A model generated the notes under the pieces. That model ran no database searches and was not told where the DNA came from. It saw only the letters and a list, made by a program, of their open reading frames with translations. Positions 9,479 to 18,211 of a DNA stretch of 64,000 nt are shown piece after piece (within the stretch, counting starts at the first letter, position 1; the number at the start of each line of letters is the position of its first letter). The translations under genes were made by a program, and so were the position numbers. The DNA is taken from positions 62,001 through 126,000 of the forward strand of contig NZ_JAAILA010000010.1 in assembly GCF_010974825.1 (NCBI RefSeq). The letters run 5' to 3'. The DNA comes from Aeromonas rivipollensis (GTDB taxonomy: Bacteria; Pseudomonadota; Gammaproteobacteria; Enterobacterales; Aeromonadaceae).

Positions 9479-10336
9479 TTACCACTTCATCTCGCCCATG
9501 TTGACCTTGGCACCTATGGCCAGGCCATCGTCCACCGGCAGGGACGGGAACGCCTTCTTCAGGCCGTCGATCAGCTGATCGCTGTGCTTGGCGGTGGCCA
9601 GCTCCTGCTCGAAGCGCTGGACGTAGTCACGGGTAAAGGTCACGGCCTGGGTGCCCTTGGGCTCTGTCCCCAGGAAATGCCCCGGAATGACCCGCTCAGG
9701 CTGGAGGGCCAGCATGCCGTCGAGGGCCTGCATCCACTGTGCCCGCGCCGCCTTGGTCTGGCTGTCCGCCATCCAGACGTGCACTCCGCTGTATACCGGC
9801 ACGCCGCCAAACGCCGTCTTGATGGAAGGAGCCCAGAGATAGGCACTCGGCGTGTTCATCTCCTTGATCTCGATCTTCTCGCCATCCAGGGTCAGGTGGG
9901 AGGCCGTCATCACCTGCGGCACTATCAGGGTCTTGGGTGCCTGCTCGGCGAGGATGGGACCCCAATAGGCCAGCTTGGCATCCTTGGTCTGCTTGATGTG
10001 ATCGACCACATGCTGGCTGGCCAGGATCTTGACGTCGGGGAAGGCCGCCTTGATGGGTTCCAGCCCGAAGTAGAAGTCGGGATCCCCGCCGCTGATGTAG
10101 ACGGTGGTCAGTCGCTTGCCGCTCTGCTTGATCAGGTCCACCAGCGCCTGGCCGTCATTGACCCCGAACTGGGCGTCGATGAGGATGGCCTCCTTGTCGC
10201 CGGTCACCAGCTCGGAGGAGACGGGGAAGATGGCCTTGTCGCCGGGATTGTAGACGGTCACTGTCAGGGGGCTCGCCAGGGCGGTGCCACCGAGCAGGGT
10301 GGTGGCCAGGGTCAAGGTGCGAAGTACTGTGTTCAT
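9479..10336 (-). CDS. Secreted metallo-beta-lactamase-fold protein with degraded metal motif
   Basis: The 285-residue product has a Sec signal peptide (MNTVLRT...GTALAS) and an MBL fold. The canonical HxHxDH zinc motif is replaced by ISGGDPDFYFG at residues 81-91: the two histidines are Gly and Asp and the last His is Phe, while the central Asp remains. A later PGHF segment is still present. I recall a Vibrio-type Vmh group of MBL proteins with a similar GDPD motif, so the change may be a subfamily feature rather than decay. Function is unknown. It is divergent from a LysR gene at 10458, the likely regulator. Confidence 0.75.
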   Translation of the reverse strand: MNTVLRTLTLATTLLGGTALASPLTVTVYNPGDKAIFPVSSELVTGDKEAILIDAQFGVNDGQALVDLIKQSGKRLTTVYISGGDPDFYFGLEPIKAAFPDVKILASQHVVDHIKQTKDAKLAYWGPILAEQAPKTLIVPQVMTASHLTLDGEKIEIKEMNTPSAYLWAPSIKTAFGGVPVYSGVHVWMADSQTKAARAQWMQALDGMLALQPERVIPGHFLGTEPKGTQAVTFTRDYVQRFEQELATAKHSDQLIDGLKKAFPSLPVDDGLAIGAKVNMGEMKW

Positions 10337-10457
10337 GGGTATGCCTCGTGGGTAAGTGGTCATCGAATGGACACAGTTTATTGCAAACTTTTCAGCGCAA
10401 ATACCGCATAATAAGCACATCACTGTTGCACAAATCGAGCATATAGAGGTGCTGAGC

Positions 10458-11360
10458 ATGGATCGACTGACCGCATTGCGGGTCTTCGTCTGCGTGGTCG
10501 AACAGGGCAGCCTGAGCGGCGCCGGAGAGAAACTGGAGATGTCCCGCGCCATGGTGTCGCGCTATCTGGCCGAGCTGGAGCGCTGGATGGGGGCCAGATT
10601 GCTGCACCGCACCACCCGTCGGCTCAGCCTGACCGGGCCGGGGGAAGAGGCTCTGAATCGGGCCAGGGCCATGCTGGCACTGGGGGAAGAGATGGAGCAC
10701 CTGGCCATCCGCAGTGACGAGACCCCCAAGGGGCAACTGCGCATCACCAGCAGCTACTCCCTCTCCGAAGCCCTGCTGGTCCAGGCCGCGGACGACTACC
10801 TGGCTCGCTACCCCGGTACGGCCATCGACATCCTGCTGCTAGACAGAACCGTCAACCTGGTGGAGGAGCGCATCGATCTCGCGGTGCGCATCACCAACGA
10901 TCTGGATCCCAACCTGGTGGCGCGCCGCCTTGGCACCTGCCACTCGGTGGTCTGTGCCAGCCCCGCCTATCTGGCCCGCCATGCGCCTTTGCAGCAGGTG
11001 CAGGATCTGGCCCTGCACAACTGCCTCACCTACACCTATTTCGGCAAGAGCCTGTGGGAATTTAAGGGGCCCGATGGTCCCGAATCCGTACCGGTGAGCG
11101 GCAACCTCAGCGCCAACATCTCCAACCTGCTGCTGGCGGCGACCCTGGATGGGGCGGGGATCAGCCTGCAGCCAGCCTACTCGGTGCAGGCCCACCTGGA
11201 GAGTGGCGCCCTGGTGCCTCTGCTGACCCAGTGGCAGCCCAAGCAGCTCGGCGTCTATGCCGTCTATGGCACCCGCAAGCAGATGTCCCCCCTGCTGCGC
11301 AGCTTCCTCGACTTCCTGATCGCGCGCATGGCGGACGATCCCCTGTGGCAGGCCCACTGA
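10458..11360 (+). CDS. LysR-family transcriptional regulator
   Basis: This 300-residue LysR-type regulator has an N-terminal winged helix-turn-helix (MDRLTALRVFVCVVEQGSLS) and a substrate-binding domain of the CrgA/YhjC type. The start at 10458 has a purine-rich sequence (AGAGGT) upstream; the frame is open farther upstream without support. It is divergent from the MBL-fold gene with about 120 bp between them, the usual arrangement for a LysR protein controlling its neighbour. The intergenic region contains TATTGC...GCAAATA half-sites (about 10380-10405) that could be its box, but this is weak. The effector is unknown. Confidence 0.85.
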   Translation: MDRLTALRVFVCVVEQGSLSGAGEKLEMSRAMVSRYLAELERWMGARLLHRTTRRLSLTGPGEEALNRARAMLALGEEMEHLAIRSDETPKGQLRITSSYSLSEALLVQAADDYLARYPGTAIDILLLDRTVNLVEERIDLAVRITNDLDPNLVARRLGTCHSVVCASPAYLARHAPLQQVQDLALHNCLTYTYFGKSLWEFKGPDGPESVPVSGNLSANISNLLLAATLDGAGISLQPAYSVQAHLESGALVPLLTQWQPKQLGVYAVYGTRKQMSPLLRSFLDFLIARMADDPLWQAH

Positions 11361-11370
11361 AGAGCCATGA

Positions 11371-11390
11371 AAAAGGGGCCTGTCGGCCCC
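11371..11390 (-). terminator. Terminator for the minus-strand membrane-protein gene
   Basis: The stem GGGGCC / GGCCCC (loop TGTC) has a run of A on its left side. On the minus strand it therefore ends in a T run, and it terminates the gene at 11409. It may also weakly end the LysR transcript. Confidence 0.7.
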
Positions 11391-11408
11391 TGTCATCCCT
11401 GTGTCGTC

Positions 11409-12194
11409 TTATGCCTCGAAGCCAAACGCCTTGACCGGCGACTCGCCGTCGTCGGCAGCCTCCTCGTCCACATAGATGTCGCGATAGGCGGCGTAGATGG
11501 AGTAGTTGATGGCTGGCAGCACCACCAGCAGACCCACCAGCATCAAAAGCGCACCAAAGAAAATCAGCACTGCCCCCAGCAGCCCCCACCAGAGGAAGGG
11601 CCACATGTTGCACATACAGCCCTTGAAACTGAGCCGGGCCGCCTGCCAGGCTCCCACGCCATGGAAGAAGATGAGGGCGGGGGCGAAGGTGATGGCCATC
11701 AGCACGGGCACCAGCAAGGCCAGCCCCAGCAACAGGCAGAGCAGGAACCCCTGCGCCTGTTCGGGCGTCAGGGTCAGGGTTTCCGGATCCTGGGAGAGCA
11801 GGCCGGTCAGGCCCCACTGATGCAGCATGAAGGCGCAGATGAGCAGTATCCCCATGAACAGGGCGAGCACCATCAGCCCCCCCAGCATCAGCGGGGTCAG
11901 CCGATGACGAAAACCGGCGAAGAAGTCGGCAAACTGCAGGGGGTGACCCTCATAGCCCCGGCGGGCCACCGCGACCCAACCGGCCCCCCACACCATGTAG
12001 AGCAACTGGGAGATGAAGCCCCCCGCCGGCAGCTGTTCCAGCAACATGCCCACCAGGAACCAGATCACTATCATGGCCACGCTGGCGCCCATGCCCTTGT
12101 TGAAGATGTCGAACCCGGTGCGGATCCAGATCCAGCCCTGCCCTATGGTGTGGCGTCTGGGTTCGCGGCGCAGGGCGCTGTCACTGTTCATCAT
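11409..12194 (-). CDS. BPSS1780-family integral membrane protein
   Basis: The 261-residue product has about six transmembrane segments (roughly residues 35-55, 62-80, 100-125, 150-178, 195-225 and 212-240) and an acidic C-terminal tail (DEEAADDGESP). It resembles proteins annotated as the BPSS1780 membrane family, whose function is not established. The stop lies 18 bp after a terminator hairpin, and the next upstream gene is the fimbrial tip gene. The two nested ATGs at the start cannot be told apart. Confidence 0.7.
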   Translation of the reverse strand: MMNSDSALRREPRRHTIGQGWIWIRTGFDIFNKGMGASVAMIVIWFLVGMLLEQLPAGGFISQLLYMVWGAGWVAVARRGYEGHPLQFADFFAGFRHRLTPLMLGGLMVLALFMGILLICAFMLHQWGLTGLLSQDPETLTLTPEQAQGFLLCLLLGLALLVPVLMAITFAPALIFFHGVGAWQAARLSFKGCMCNMWPFLWWGLLGAVLIFFGALLMLVGLLVVLPAINYSIYAAYRDIYVDEEAADDGESPVKAFGFEA

Positions 12195-12230
12195 TGACCT
12201 CGTCGAAAATAGGGGCAGAAAACCCTGTCA

Positions 12231-13265
12231 TCAGGGCACGCTCACCGTGACCATGATGGTGCCCGTGTAAGCACCGGGGCGCACCACCTGACCCGGCAAC
12301 CGGGTCGGATACAGCCTCACCTGATATTGGGTGTTGTGGCTGGCCGCCGAGTAGGGTACCGCGATGGCAGTATCAAATGGAATAGGGGTCAGCGTATCCT
12401 GCTCGACCATGCCCACCCCGACCCCGGCCAGGCTGGTGGTGACGAAGCGATTCTGGCTGCTGAGCGCCCCTCCGAAGCTGTATTGCAGTGGCACCAGGTA
12501 GTCACTCGGGATCTGGCTGCAGGTCACGCTCACATTGACGCTGCGCGGGGCATAGCCTCTCGGGATCTCCCCCTCGACGAAGGCACTCTGCGCCACGGCG
12601 CCGAGATCGATGGGAATGCTGGTGCCGGCGGGGAACTGGCAGGTCGGCGTCGAGGTGACGCTGATGTTCATCGCCAGGGTACTGAAGGCATTGACCGGGC
12701 TGGTGTCCGGTGCATTGGCTCGCCTCACGAAGAGGTGGGCGACAGTGCCGCTGAAGGTCTGGGTACCCGTGACCCCCTTGAGCAGTTTCAGGGTATAACG
12801 GCCGCCATTAACATCAATCCCGCCCAAGGCCAGATTCAACAGGTTACCGATGCAGACGGCCAGCAACCCGCTGCTGGTCGCGTTGAAGGGGATAGTCCGA
12901 TAATTCCCTGCCGCATTGAACTCGACCTTGAGGCCGAAATAGGGGTTGAGCTTGATGAGGGTCCCCAGAGGATCGGAGAGGGTCGGCAGGCTGGTGGTTC
13001 CCTGGTAATAGACGGTCACAAGCAGCCCCACCGAGATCCCGGTGCAATCACAGGTGGCCGTGCCCGTGGTCGAGAAGGGGGTGGGACCACTGGTCCCCCC
13101 GGGCTGATAGAGACCGCTATCGGCGGTGATGGCGCCGGTCGCCACGAAGGGACTGGTGCACTGGCCATTGACGGCCTGCACCTCGCCTGGCCATGAAGCC
13201 GCCACCAGCAGGAGTGCCGCCAACAGCAAGGAAGACAGGCCCAGGTTTCCGACGCCGTCACTCAT
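12231..13265 (-). CDS. Fimbrial tip subunit / putative adhesin (chaperone-usher)
   Basis: This 344-residue secreted protein has a signal peptide ending near EVQA. The N-terminal domain has paired cysteines (CTSPF, CDCTG) and the C-terminal pilin-like domain has CQFPAG...CSQIPSD and an alternating C-terminal beta strand (GTIMVTVSVP). This two-domain build is that of FimH-like tip adhesins, in which the pilin domain joins the fibre and the N-terminal domain binds a receptor. The ATG at 13265 has a good GGAGAG and overlaps the end of the preceding chaperone gene by 8 bp. It is the last gene of the operon. The receptor is unknown. Confidence 0.8.
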   Translation of the reverse strand: MSDGVGNLGLSSLLLAALLLVAASWPGEVQAVNGQCTSPFVATGAITADSGLYQPGGTSGPTPFSTTGTATCDCTGISVGLLVTVYYQGTTSLPTLSDPLGTLIKLNPYFGLKVEFNAAGNYRTIPFNATSSGLLAVCIGNLLNLALGGIDVNGGRYTLKLLKGVTGTQTFSGTVAHLFVRRANAPDTSPVNAFSTLAMNISVTSTPTCQFPAGTSIPIDLGAVAQSAFVEGEIPRGYAPRSVNVSVTCSQIPSDYLVPLQYSFGGALSSQNRFVTTSLAGVGVGMVEQDTLTPIPFDTAIAVPYSAASHNTQYQVRLYPTRLPGQVVRPGAYTGTIMVTVSVP

Positions 13266-14025
13266 CCCGCTCTCCTCCATGCCTGCCCAGAACAAATTCC
13301 TGCTCATGATAATTGCCATCGTCGTCTATCCAGCGCAGCCGCCCGCGGGCCCCCGCCGGTACGGCGCCCGCCATGGGAAGAGAGAGGGTACCGTAAGGCG
13401 GCAGCACCCCGCCCTCGCGCCAGGCGAGATGCGGCCCGCTCAGCAACACCTCGCTCAGGCTGATGTGAAAGGGGCCCGGATTGCTGACCTTAAGTCCGCC
13501 CCCCGCCTGCCCCTGCCAGCCAAGCCGGCTAACCGCCTCGGCCGGGGAACCCGCCAATCCGGCCGGCCGGTAGAACAGCTTGATGCGGGTGCGATAAGCC
13601 AGTTGCACGCTCGCCTGCGAGGCTTGCGTCTTGGGGGGCAGTCCAAGGACATTGAGCCAGAACAGGGACTCCCTGTCCCGGGGGAGCCGGCTCAGATCCG
13701 CGCCAAGGATGCGCAGCACCTGCCCCCTCTGCGGCCCCAGCCGCATCATGGGCGGCACCACCAGAAAGGGGGTCGAGACATCGGCCGGTCCCTGCTGCTC
13801 ATTGCCGCCATCGACCCAGGCCTGCAGCAGGCTGGGCTCGTGGCCGTCGTTGCGTACCATCAGCCTGGCCTCGGTGCTCCCCTCATAGATCACCCGGGTA
13901 CGCATCAGGTTCAGGGCGGCCTCGCTGCTTGAGCACCACAACAGGGAGCCCAGCGCCAGCCATGACAGCACGGCGTACCCTTCCAGGGCCCGGCACCAGC
14001 CATGCCAACCAATGGGGTCTCTCAT
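13258..14025 (-). CDS. Second fimbrial periplasmic chaperone
   Basis: This 255-residue PapD-like chaperone has a signal peptide, a first Ig domain beginning ALNLMRTRVIYEG with the conserved DRESLFWLNVLGLPP segment, and a second domain starting RIKLFYRP. It belongs to the short-loop (FGS) class. Its ATG overlaps the usher stop by 4 bp. It differs strongly in sequence from the chaperone at 16651, so the operon has two specialised chaperones, perhaps one for the main pilin and one for the tip subunit that follows it. Confidence 0.88.
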   Translation of the reverse strand: MRDPIGWHGWCRALEGYAVLSWLALGSLLWCSSSEAALNLMRTRVIYEGSTEARLMVRNDGHEPSLLQAWVDGGNEQQGPADVSTPFLVVPPMMRLGPQRGQVLRILGADLSRLPRDRESLFWLNVLGLPPKTQASQASVQLAYRTRIKLFYRPAGLAGSPAEAVSRLGWQGQAGGGLKVSNPGPFHISLSEVLLSGPHLAWREGGVLPPYGTLSLPMAGAVPAGARGRLRWIDDDGNYHEQEFVLGRHGGERDE

Positions 14026-16574
14026 GAACTTGCTCCCGGAGTGAGGCAGCGGGCGGCGACCTGCTGATAGGGCATGGCAGGATCCGGCCGAGGAACCCGA
14101 TAATCGAGCCGGCACCGCTCATCCCCCTCATTGCCCCACTGGACATGGAGGGTTCCCTGCTCGCCACGCACGAAGATGAGCCCCCCCTGGCCGACCACGG
14201 CCACGGCATCGCCGCGACCATCGACCACCTCGGCCCCAAAAGGTGGCGCACTGCCATCCTGACGCACGGCCTTGAGCAGCAAAGGCTGGCCGACATGGGT
14301 CTCATACGCCAGCTTGACGATGGCCCCCCGACGCGGGGCCACCATCTGGGCGCTGCCATCTATCTCCACATCCAGCGGCAAGCCGCCGGGATCCAGGCCT
14401 ATGATGTTGGTGCGATAGGGGTTGAGCCCGGCCAGCACGGCATAGCCATCCCCATCCACCTCGCTGCCGATCCCGTGACTGACCCTGGCCCCCTGGGCTC
14501 CCTTGGCTTCCACCAGCGCCATCGTCTCCCCTTGCGTCTGCCCCAGCACCCAGCCCTCCTCATGGACCAGCAGGGTTCCCTTGGCCGAGGCCACATACTG
14601 GGCGTAACCCTCCCCCTGGCTGGTGCTCAACCCCAGCTGGGTGGCCGCCGTCTGATACTGCAGGTTGGCACCATAGCTCAGGGCCGAGTTGCCACTTCCC
14701 CGGCTCTGATTGCCATAGACGCCGTAATAGAAGCGCCCGTCCCGGGAGCCGCCGTTGAGATCCAGCCTGGCGCTGGCCCCCTGCCCCTCCTGATAGGAGA
14801 GGGTGCTGCCAAGACGCGGCGCCCCCAGTTTGTCCCCGATGGGGATGCTGAGGCTCAGCACGTATTGATCCCCCACCCCCTCCTCCAACGAGTGGCTGGC
14901 CGACAGGGTCAGACTGCCCCAGTCAAACCCCCGGTTGTAACCGAGCTGGAAGCTGCTGCTCTCCCCCTGGCCACCCCAGTAGTCGCGGCGAATGCCGTTG
15001 AAGTAGAGGTCCCCCCACTCCCCTACCGGCTGGTTGATGTTGAGCTGGAAGCGATTGCGCTCCCGCTGCAACCTGTCCAGCGCCTGGGTCTGTATCGCCG
15101 CCACGTCGTTGAGGTCGAGATAGCCTTCGCTGGAGAAGCGATAGGCGGCCAGGGTGAAGTAGGTCTGGGTCCTCTCCATCTGCTTGCTGTAAGTGAGGCG
15201 ATAGCTCTGACCGACGAGGGAATCAGGCACGTTCGCACTGGCGGGCAACGCCCGCGCCCAGGAGCCGGTCACATCCAGGGCCAGGGCGCCGTAGTCCGAG
15301 CCCATGGCCGCGCCTCCCAGCAGGGCGCCGTAATCCTCGGCGGCTATGGTTCCGCCATAGAGGGTCAGGGCATCCGAGAAGCCGCGCCTGTAGGTGCCTT
15401 GCAGAAAATCCGGGCCATCGGGCCCCGCATCGTTGCGATAGCGTCCCAGGGTCAGGCTGAAGCGGGAGGTGTCGTCTCGCAACATCTGCACCACGGAGGA
15501 GAACGGCAGGGTGAAGCTGCGCTCGCTGCCATCCGCCTCCGTGATGGTCACATCCAGATCACCGGCAAAGCTGGTGGCATAGAGATCGTCGATGGCAAAG
15601 GCGCCGGGGGCGACCTGGGTCTCATAGATGAGGGCGCTGCCCTGCCGTATGGTGACCCTGGCATTGCTCTGGGCCACCCCGCGCACCACGGGGGCAAAGC
15701 CCCGCTCGAAATCCGGCAGCATGGCGTCATCGCTGGCGAGCTGCACGCCGGTGAAGGGCACGCTGTCGAAGCTGTCGCCCGGGGTGAAGTACTCCCCCAG
15801 GGTCAGCTGGGCTTTGCGGGAGGTGACATCTCGCTGCGCATAGCTGTTGAGGGGTTGATAGCCGCCCCCCTGGTTGCCCTGCCAGGAGCCGTTGTGACGC
15901 AGGCGCCAGGCACCTAGGTTGATGCCGGTGTTGAGGTTGATGCTGCTGCTCAATGGCTCCCCTATGCTCTCCTGTTCGCTGTAATAAAGGTTGGCGTTAT
16001 AACCGACGAAGGCCGCATTGATCCCCTGCACCCACTGCTCAGGCCCCACATAGTCACGTCTGATCTGACCGAGATAAGCCTGGGGCAGGCTGAGTGCCCC
16101 GCTCAGGCTGGCCAGATCGAAGGTGAAGCTGGCCCCCGGCACCAGGGCTCCCACCTCGATGCAGTCGCCCTGGAGTTGCTGCTGCACCGACCCCTGATCG
16201 GGCAGCTTGTCGACCAAGAGCCCCCACTGCGTCAGCTGATCCGGATGAAAGCAGAACAGGGGCGTCCCGGGATCCTGCCCCGCTCTCACCTCCACCTGCT
16301 GGCTTATTCTCTCCTTACCATTGATGGTGATGTCGAGCTGGTAGCGCCCGGGGGGGATGAAGTCGGCACGGGAGAAGCGGGCCAGGTCGATGTTGACCCC
16401 CAGGCTGTCGAGCAGGCGGCTGTCAAACTCGATGTCAGCGGGTGGACTGACCGCTTGTCCTGCCACCTCGTCCCCCATGGCAAGGGGGCACCAGAGCAAC
16501 AGGGAGAGACAGCAGCCGGCGTGCCAGAGGGCGGTGGCATGAAGGCAGCAAGAGAGGGGCATTCTGGCTGTCAC
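14022..16574 (-). CDS. Fimbrial outer-membrane usher (FimD/PapC family)
   Basis: The 850-residue outer-membrane usher recruits chaperone-subunit complexes and secretes the growing fibre. After the signal peptide (ending near CPLAMGDE) come the N-terminal domain (IEFDSRLLDSLGVNIDLARF), the 24-strand beta barrel with plug, and two C-terminal domains (the end with CRLDYRVP...CLTPG). I prefer the GTG at 16574 because GGGGGAG lies 7 bases upstream; the ATG at 16562 would be 19 bases away. The gap to the upstream chaperone gene is 76 bp. Confidence 0.92.
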   Translation of the reverse strand: MTARMPLSCCLHATALWHAGCCLSLLLWCPLAMGDEVAGQAVSPPADIEFDSRLLDSLGVNIDLARFSRADFIPPGRYQLDITINGKERISQQVEVRAGQDPGTPLFCFHPDQLTQWGLLVDKLPDQGSVQQQLQGDCIEVGALVPGASFTFDLASLSGALSLPQAYLGQIRRDYVGPEQWVQGINAAFVGYNANLYYSEQESIGEPLSSSINLNTGINLGAWRLRHNGSWQGNQGGGYQPLNSYAQRDVTSRKAQLTLGEYFTPGDSFDSVPFTGVQLASDDAMLPDFERGFAPVVRGVAQSNARVTIRQGSALIYETQVAPGAFAIDDLYATSFAGDLDVTITEADGSERSFTLPFSSVVQMLRDDTSRFSLTLGRYRNDAGPDGPDFLQGTYRRGFSDALTLYGGTIAAEDYGALLGGAAMGSDYGALALDVTGSWARALPASANVPDSLVGQSYRLTYSKQMERTQTYFTLAAYRFSSEGYLDLNDVAAIQTQALDRLQRERNRFQLNINQPVGEWGDLYFNGIRRDYWGGQGESSSFQLGYNRGFDWGSLTLSASHSLEEGVGDQYVLSLSIPIGDKLGAPRLGSTLSYQEGQGASARLDLNGGSRDGRFYYGVYGNQSRGSGNSALSYGANLQYQTAATQLGLSTSQGEGYAQYVASAKGTLLVHEEGWVLGQTQGETMALVEAKGAQGARVSHGIGSEVDGDGYAVLAGLNPYRTNIIGLDPGGLPLDVEIDGSAQMVAPRRGAIVKLAYETHVGQPLLLKAVRQDGSAPPFGAEVVDGRGDAVAVVGQGGLIFVRGEQGTLHVQWGNEGDERCRLDYRVPRPDPAMPYQQVAARCLTPGASS

Positions 16575-16650
16575 TGTATAGCTCCCCCTCAGCGCCGGCC
16601 TGTGCACCGGGAGCGCCGAACCTTGAGTCCAGCTCCGGCATCTTCCGGAA

Positions 16651-17412
16651 TCAATTGAAGACGAATTGGCCCACCTCGCGGGCACCATAGTCGTTGAGCC
16701 AATAGAAGGTCACGGCCTTGGCATTGACGGCCCCAGACAGTTGCTCAAGGGGAAAATCGAAGCTGCCCCCCGGCGCCACCATGCCGCCACTTGAGTTGCT
16801 GTAGCGCTTCGATGACGCCGTCGCCTGCAGCTCCAGATTGCTGATGCTGACGTGATAGAGGCTGGGGTTGCTGGCACGCAGTGCGTAACCGTCCCCCTGC
16901 CGGATCAGGCGCCAGCTCAACTGCCGGGCGGAGCGCTCGACATTGCCAGGCAGCCCGGATGGCCGGTAGAACATCTTGATCCGGGAGCGGAAGGCGAGCT
17001 GCACCAGATTCTGACCCGCCTGGGTCGACTTCACGCTCGGCGGCACCTCCAGCACGTTCAGCCAGAACACCGATTCGCGATCCTGGGGCAACCCCTGCCC
17101 CACGTAGGCCAGACGCAGGGACTGGCCACGCTGGGCCTCGATGCGGGTGATGGGAGGGGTTACCAGGAAGGGGAGCGCCTCGGCGCCCGGCCGGATGCGG
17201 CGATCGCCCGCATCTATCCACACCTGTACCAGCGAGGGGGTGCTCCCCTTGTTGGTCAGCTCCAGGGTGACCTCACGGGCGTTGGCCGGGTAGATGACCC
17301 GGGTGCCCGAGATCTGGACATGACCCCAGGCCAGCCAGGGCAGGAGCAGCACGCACCAGAGCATGAGGCTCAGCCCCGCCCTGCGGGGCCTATGGATACG
17401 AAGCGCCTTCAT
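16651..17412 (-). CDS. First fimbrial periplasmic chaperone
   Basis: This 253-residue PapD-family chaperone has a signal peptide (cleavage near LAWG-HVQI), domain 1 starting ISGTRVIYPANAREVTLEL, the family signature DRESVFWLNVLEVPP, and domain 2 starting RIKMFYRPSGLP. It caps pilin subunits in the periplasm by donor-strand complementation and delivers them to the usher. It follows the major pilin gene after 10 bp, which is the normal pairing, so it probably serves the major subunit. Confidence 0.92.
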   Translation of the reverse strand: MKALRIHRPRRAGLSLMLWCVLLLPWLAWGHVQISGTRVIYPANAREVTLELTNKGSTPSLVQVWIDAGDRRIRPGAEALPFLVTPPITRIEAQRGQSLRLAYVGQGLPQDRESVFWLNVLEVPPSVKSTQAGQNLVQLAFRSRIKMFYRPSGLPGNVERSARQLSWRLIRQGDGYALRASNPSLYHVSISNLELQATASSKRYSNSSGGMVAPGGSFDFPLEQLSGAVNAKAVTFYWLNDYGAREVGQFVFN

Positions 17413-17422
17413 GACTGAGCGC

Positions 17423-17962
17423 TCAGTGGTAGTCCAGGGAGTAGATGAGATCCGCCGAGACCAGACCGGCGCCGACGGCACCTGTGGCTATGTACTGGGC
17501 GCTGTAGTAGAGGGTGGCCCCCCCGGTGGCACTGAAGTTGACCAGCACGTTGTTGCCTGTGTTGGTTCTCAGATCGATGGGGGTGCTGTTGGCCGAGAGG
17601 ATCTGCACCTCCACGTTCTGGGCCGGGTTCTTGCCGCCCGAGGCGACTGCCTTGTTGCTGAGGTTGCCCGTGGTCTGCTCCACCCCGATGTTTTCGAAGT
17701 AGGCCCGCACCGACCCCGTGGTCGGGCAGCTGGTGAGGGCGAGGTTGAAGCCTGTCGCCCCTGCGGTCTGGCCTATGCTGCCGAGCGCATTGGTGCTGAC
17801 GGTCGGCAGGGTCACGGTCGCCGACGCCGTACCACCATTGACAGCGATGGCACAAGTCCCGGCGGTCACCTCGCCATTGATGGTAATGACCCCGTTGAAG
17901 GCGGCAACGGGTGCCGACATCCCCATGGTGAGTCCGAGTATCAAGAGAGCCTTCGTCTTCAT
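17423..17962 (-). CDS. Major fimbrial subunit (type 1 pilin family)
   Basis: This 179-residue secreted pilin has a signal peptide (cleavage after VAAF or nearby), the N-terminal donor strand GVITINGEVTAGTCAIAV with the first cysteine, a second cysteine in ALTSCPTT that forms the conserved disulfide, and a C-terminal strand ending in SLDYH (penultimate Tyr). GGAGGT at good spacing marks the ATG at 17962. It is the first gene of the operon, as expected for the most abundant subunit. Confidence 0.92.
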   Translation of the reverse strand: MKTKALLILGLTMGMSAPVAAFNGVITINGEVTAGTCAIAVNGGTASATVTLPTVSTNALGSIGQTAGATGFNLALTSCPTTGSVRAYFENIGVEQTTGNLSNKAVASGGKNPAQNVEVQILSANSTPIDLRTNTGNNVLVNFSATGGATLYYSAQYIATGAVGAGLVSADLIYSLDYH

Positions 17963-18211
17963 CACAACCTCCACCTGTCACTGGATGTCGCTGGCGACTG
18001 CTTTTCTCCTGCCAGTGCCTTACTGCCTTGCCGCTATAGGTGCCATTCAAAGACACCTTTAGTGACACATTAGTAAATAGCACAGGATTCTCAATCCCGC
18101 CGCCGTACTACTCCCTTTCCGGCGCTATGGCCCGAGGTGACGGACAGCCGGGCAAGAATGTGGCATCATTTTCCCCCTTTTGATCTCACCGCCTTATTCG
18201 ATGGAGCCACC
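17963..18211. promoter_or_regulatory. Divergent region between fimbrial operon and M23 peptidase gene
   Basis: This 249-bp non-coding region must hold the fimbrial promoter (minus strand) and that of the peptidase gene. The minus strand has a TATTTACT-like AT-rich patch (about 18065-18080) that could be a -10. No flanking inverted repeats or recombinase gene of a phase-variable switch were found. Nothing else was recognised. Confidence 0.3.

Noticed and set aside
17963..18211. A phase-variable inverting switch of the fimbrial promoter.
   Set aside because: No flanking inverted repeats and no FimB/FimE-type recombinase gene are seen.
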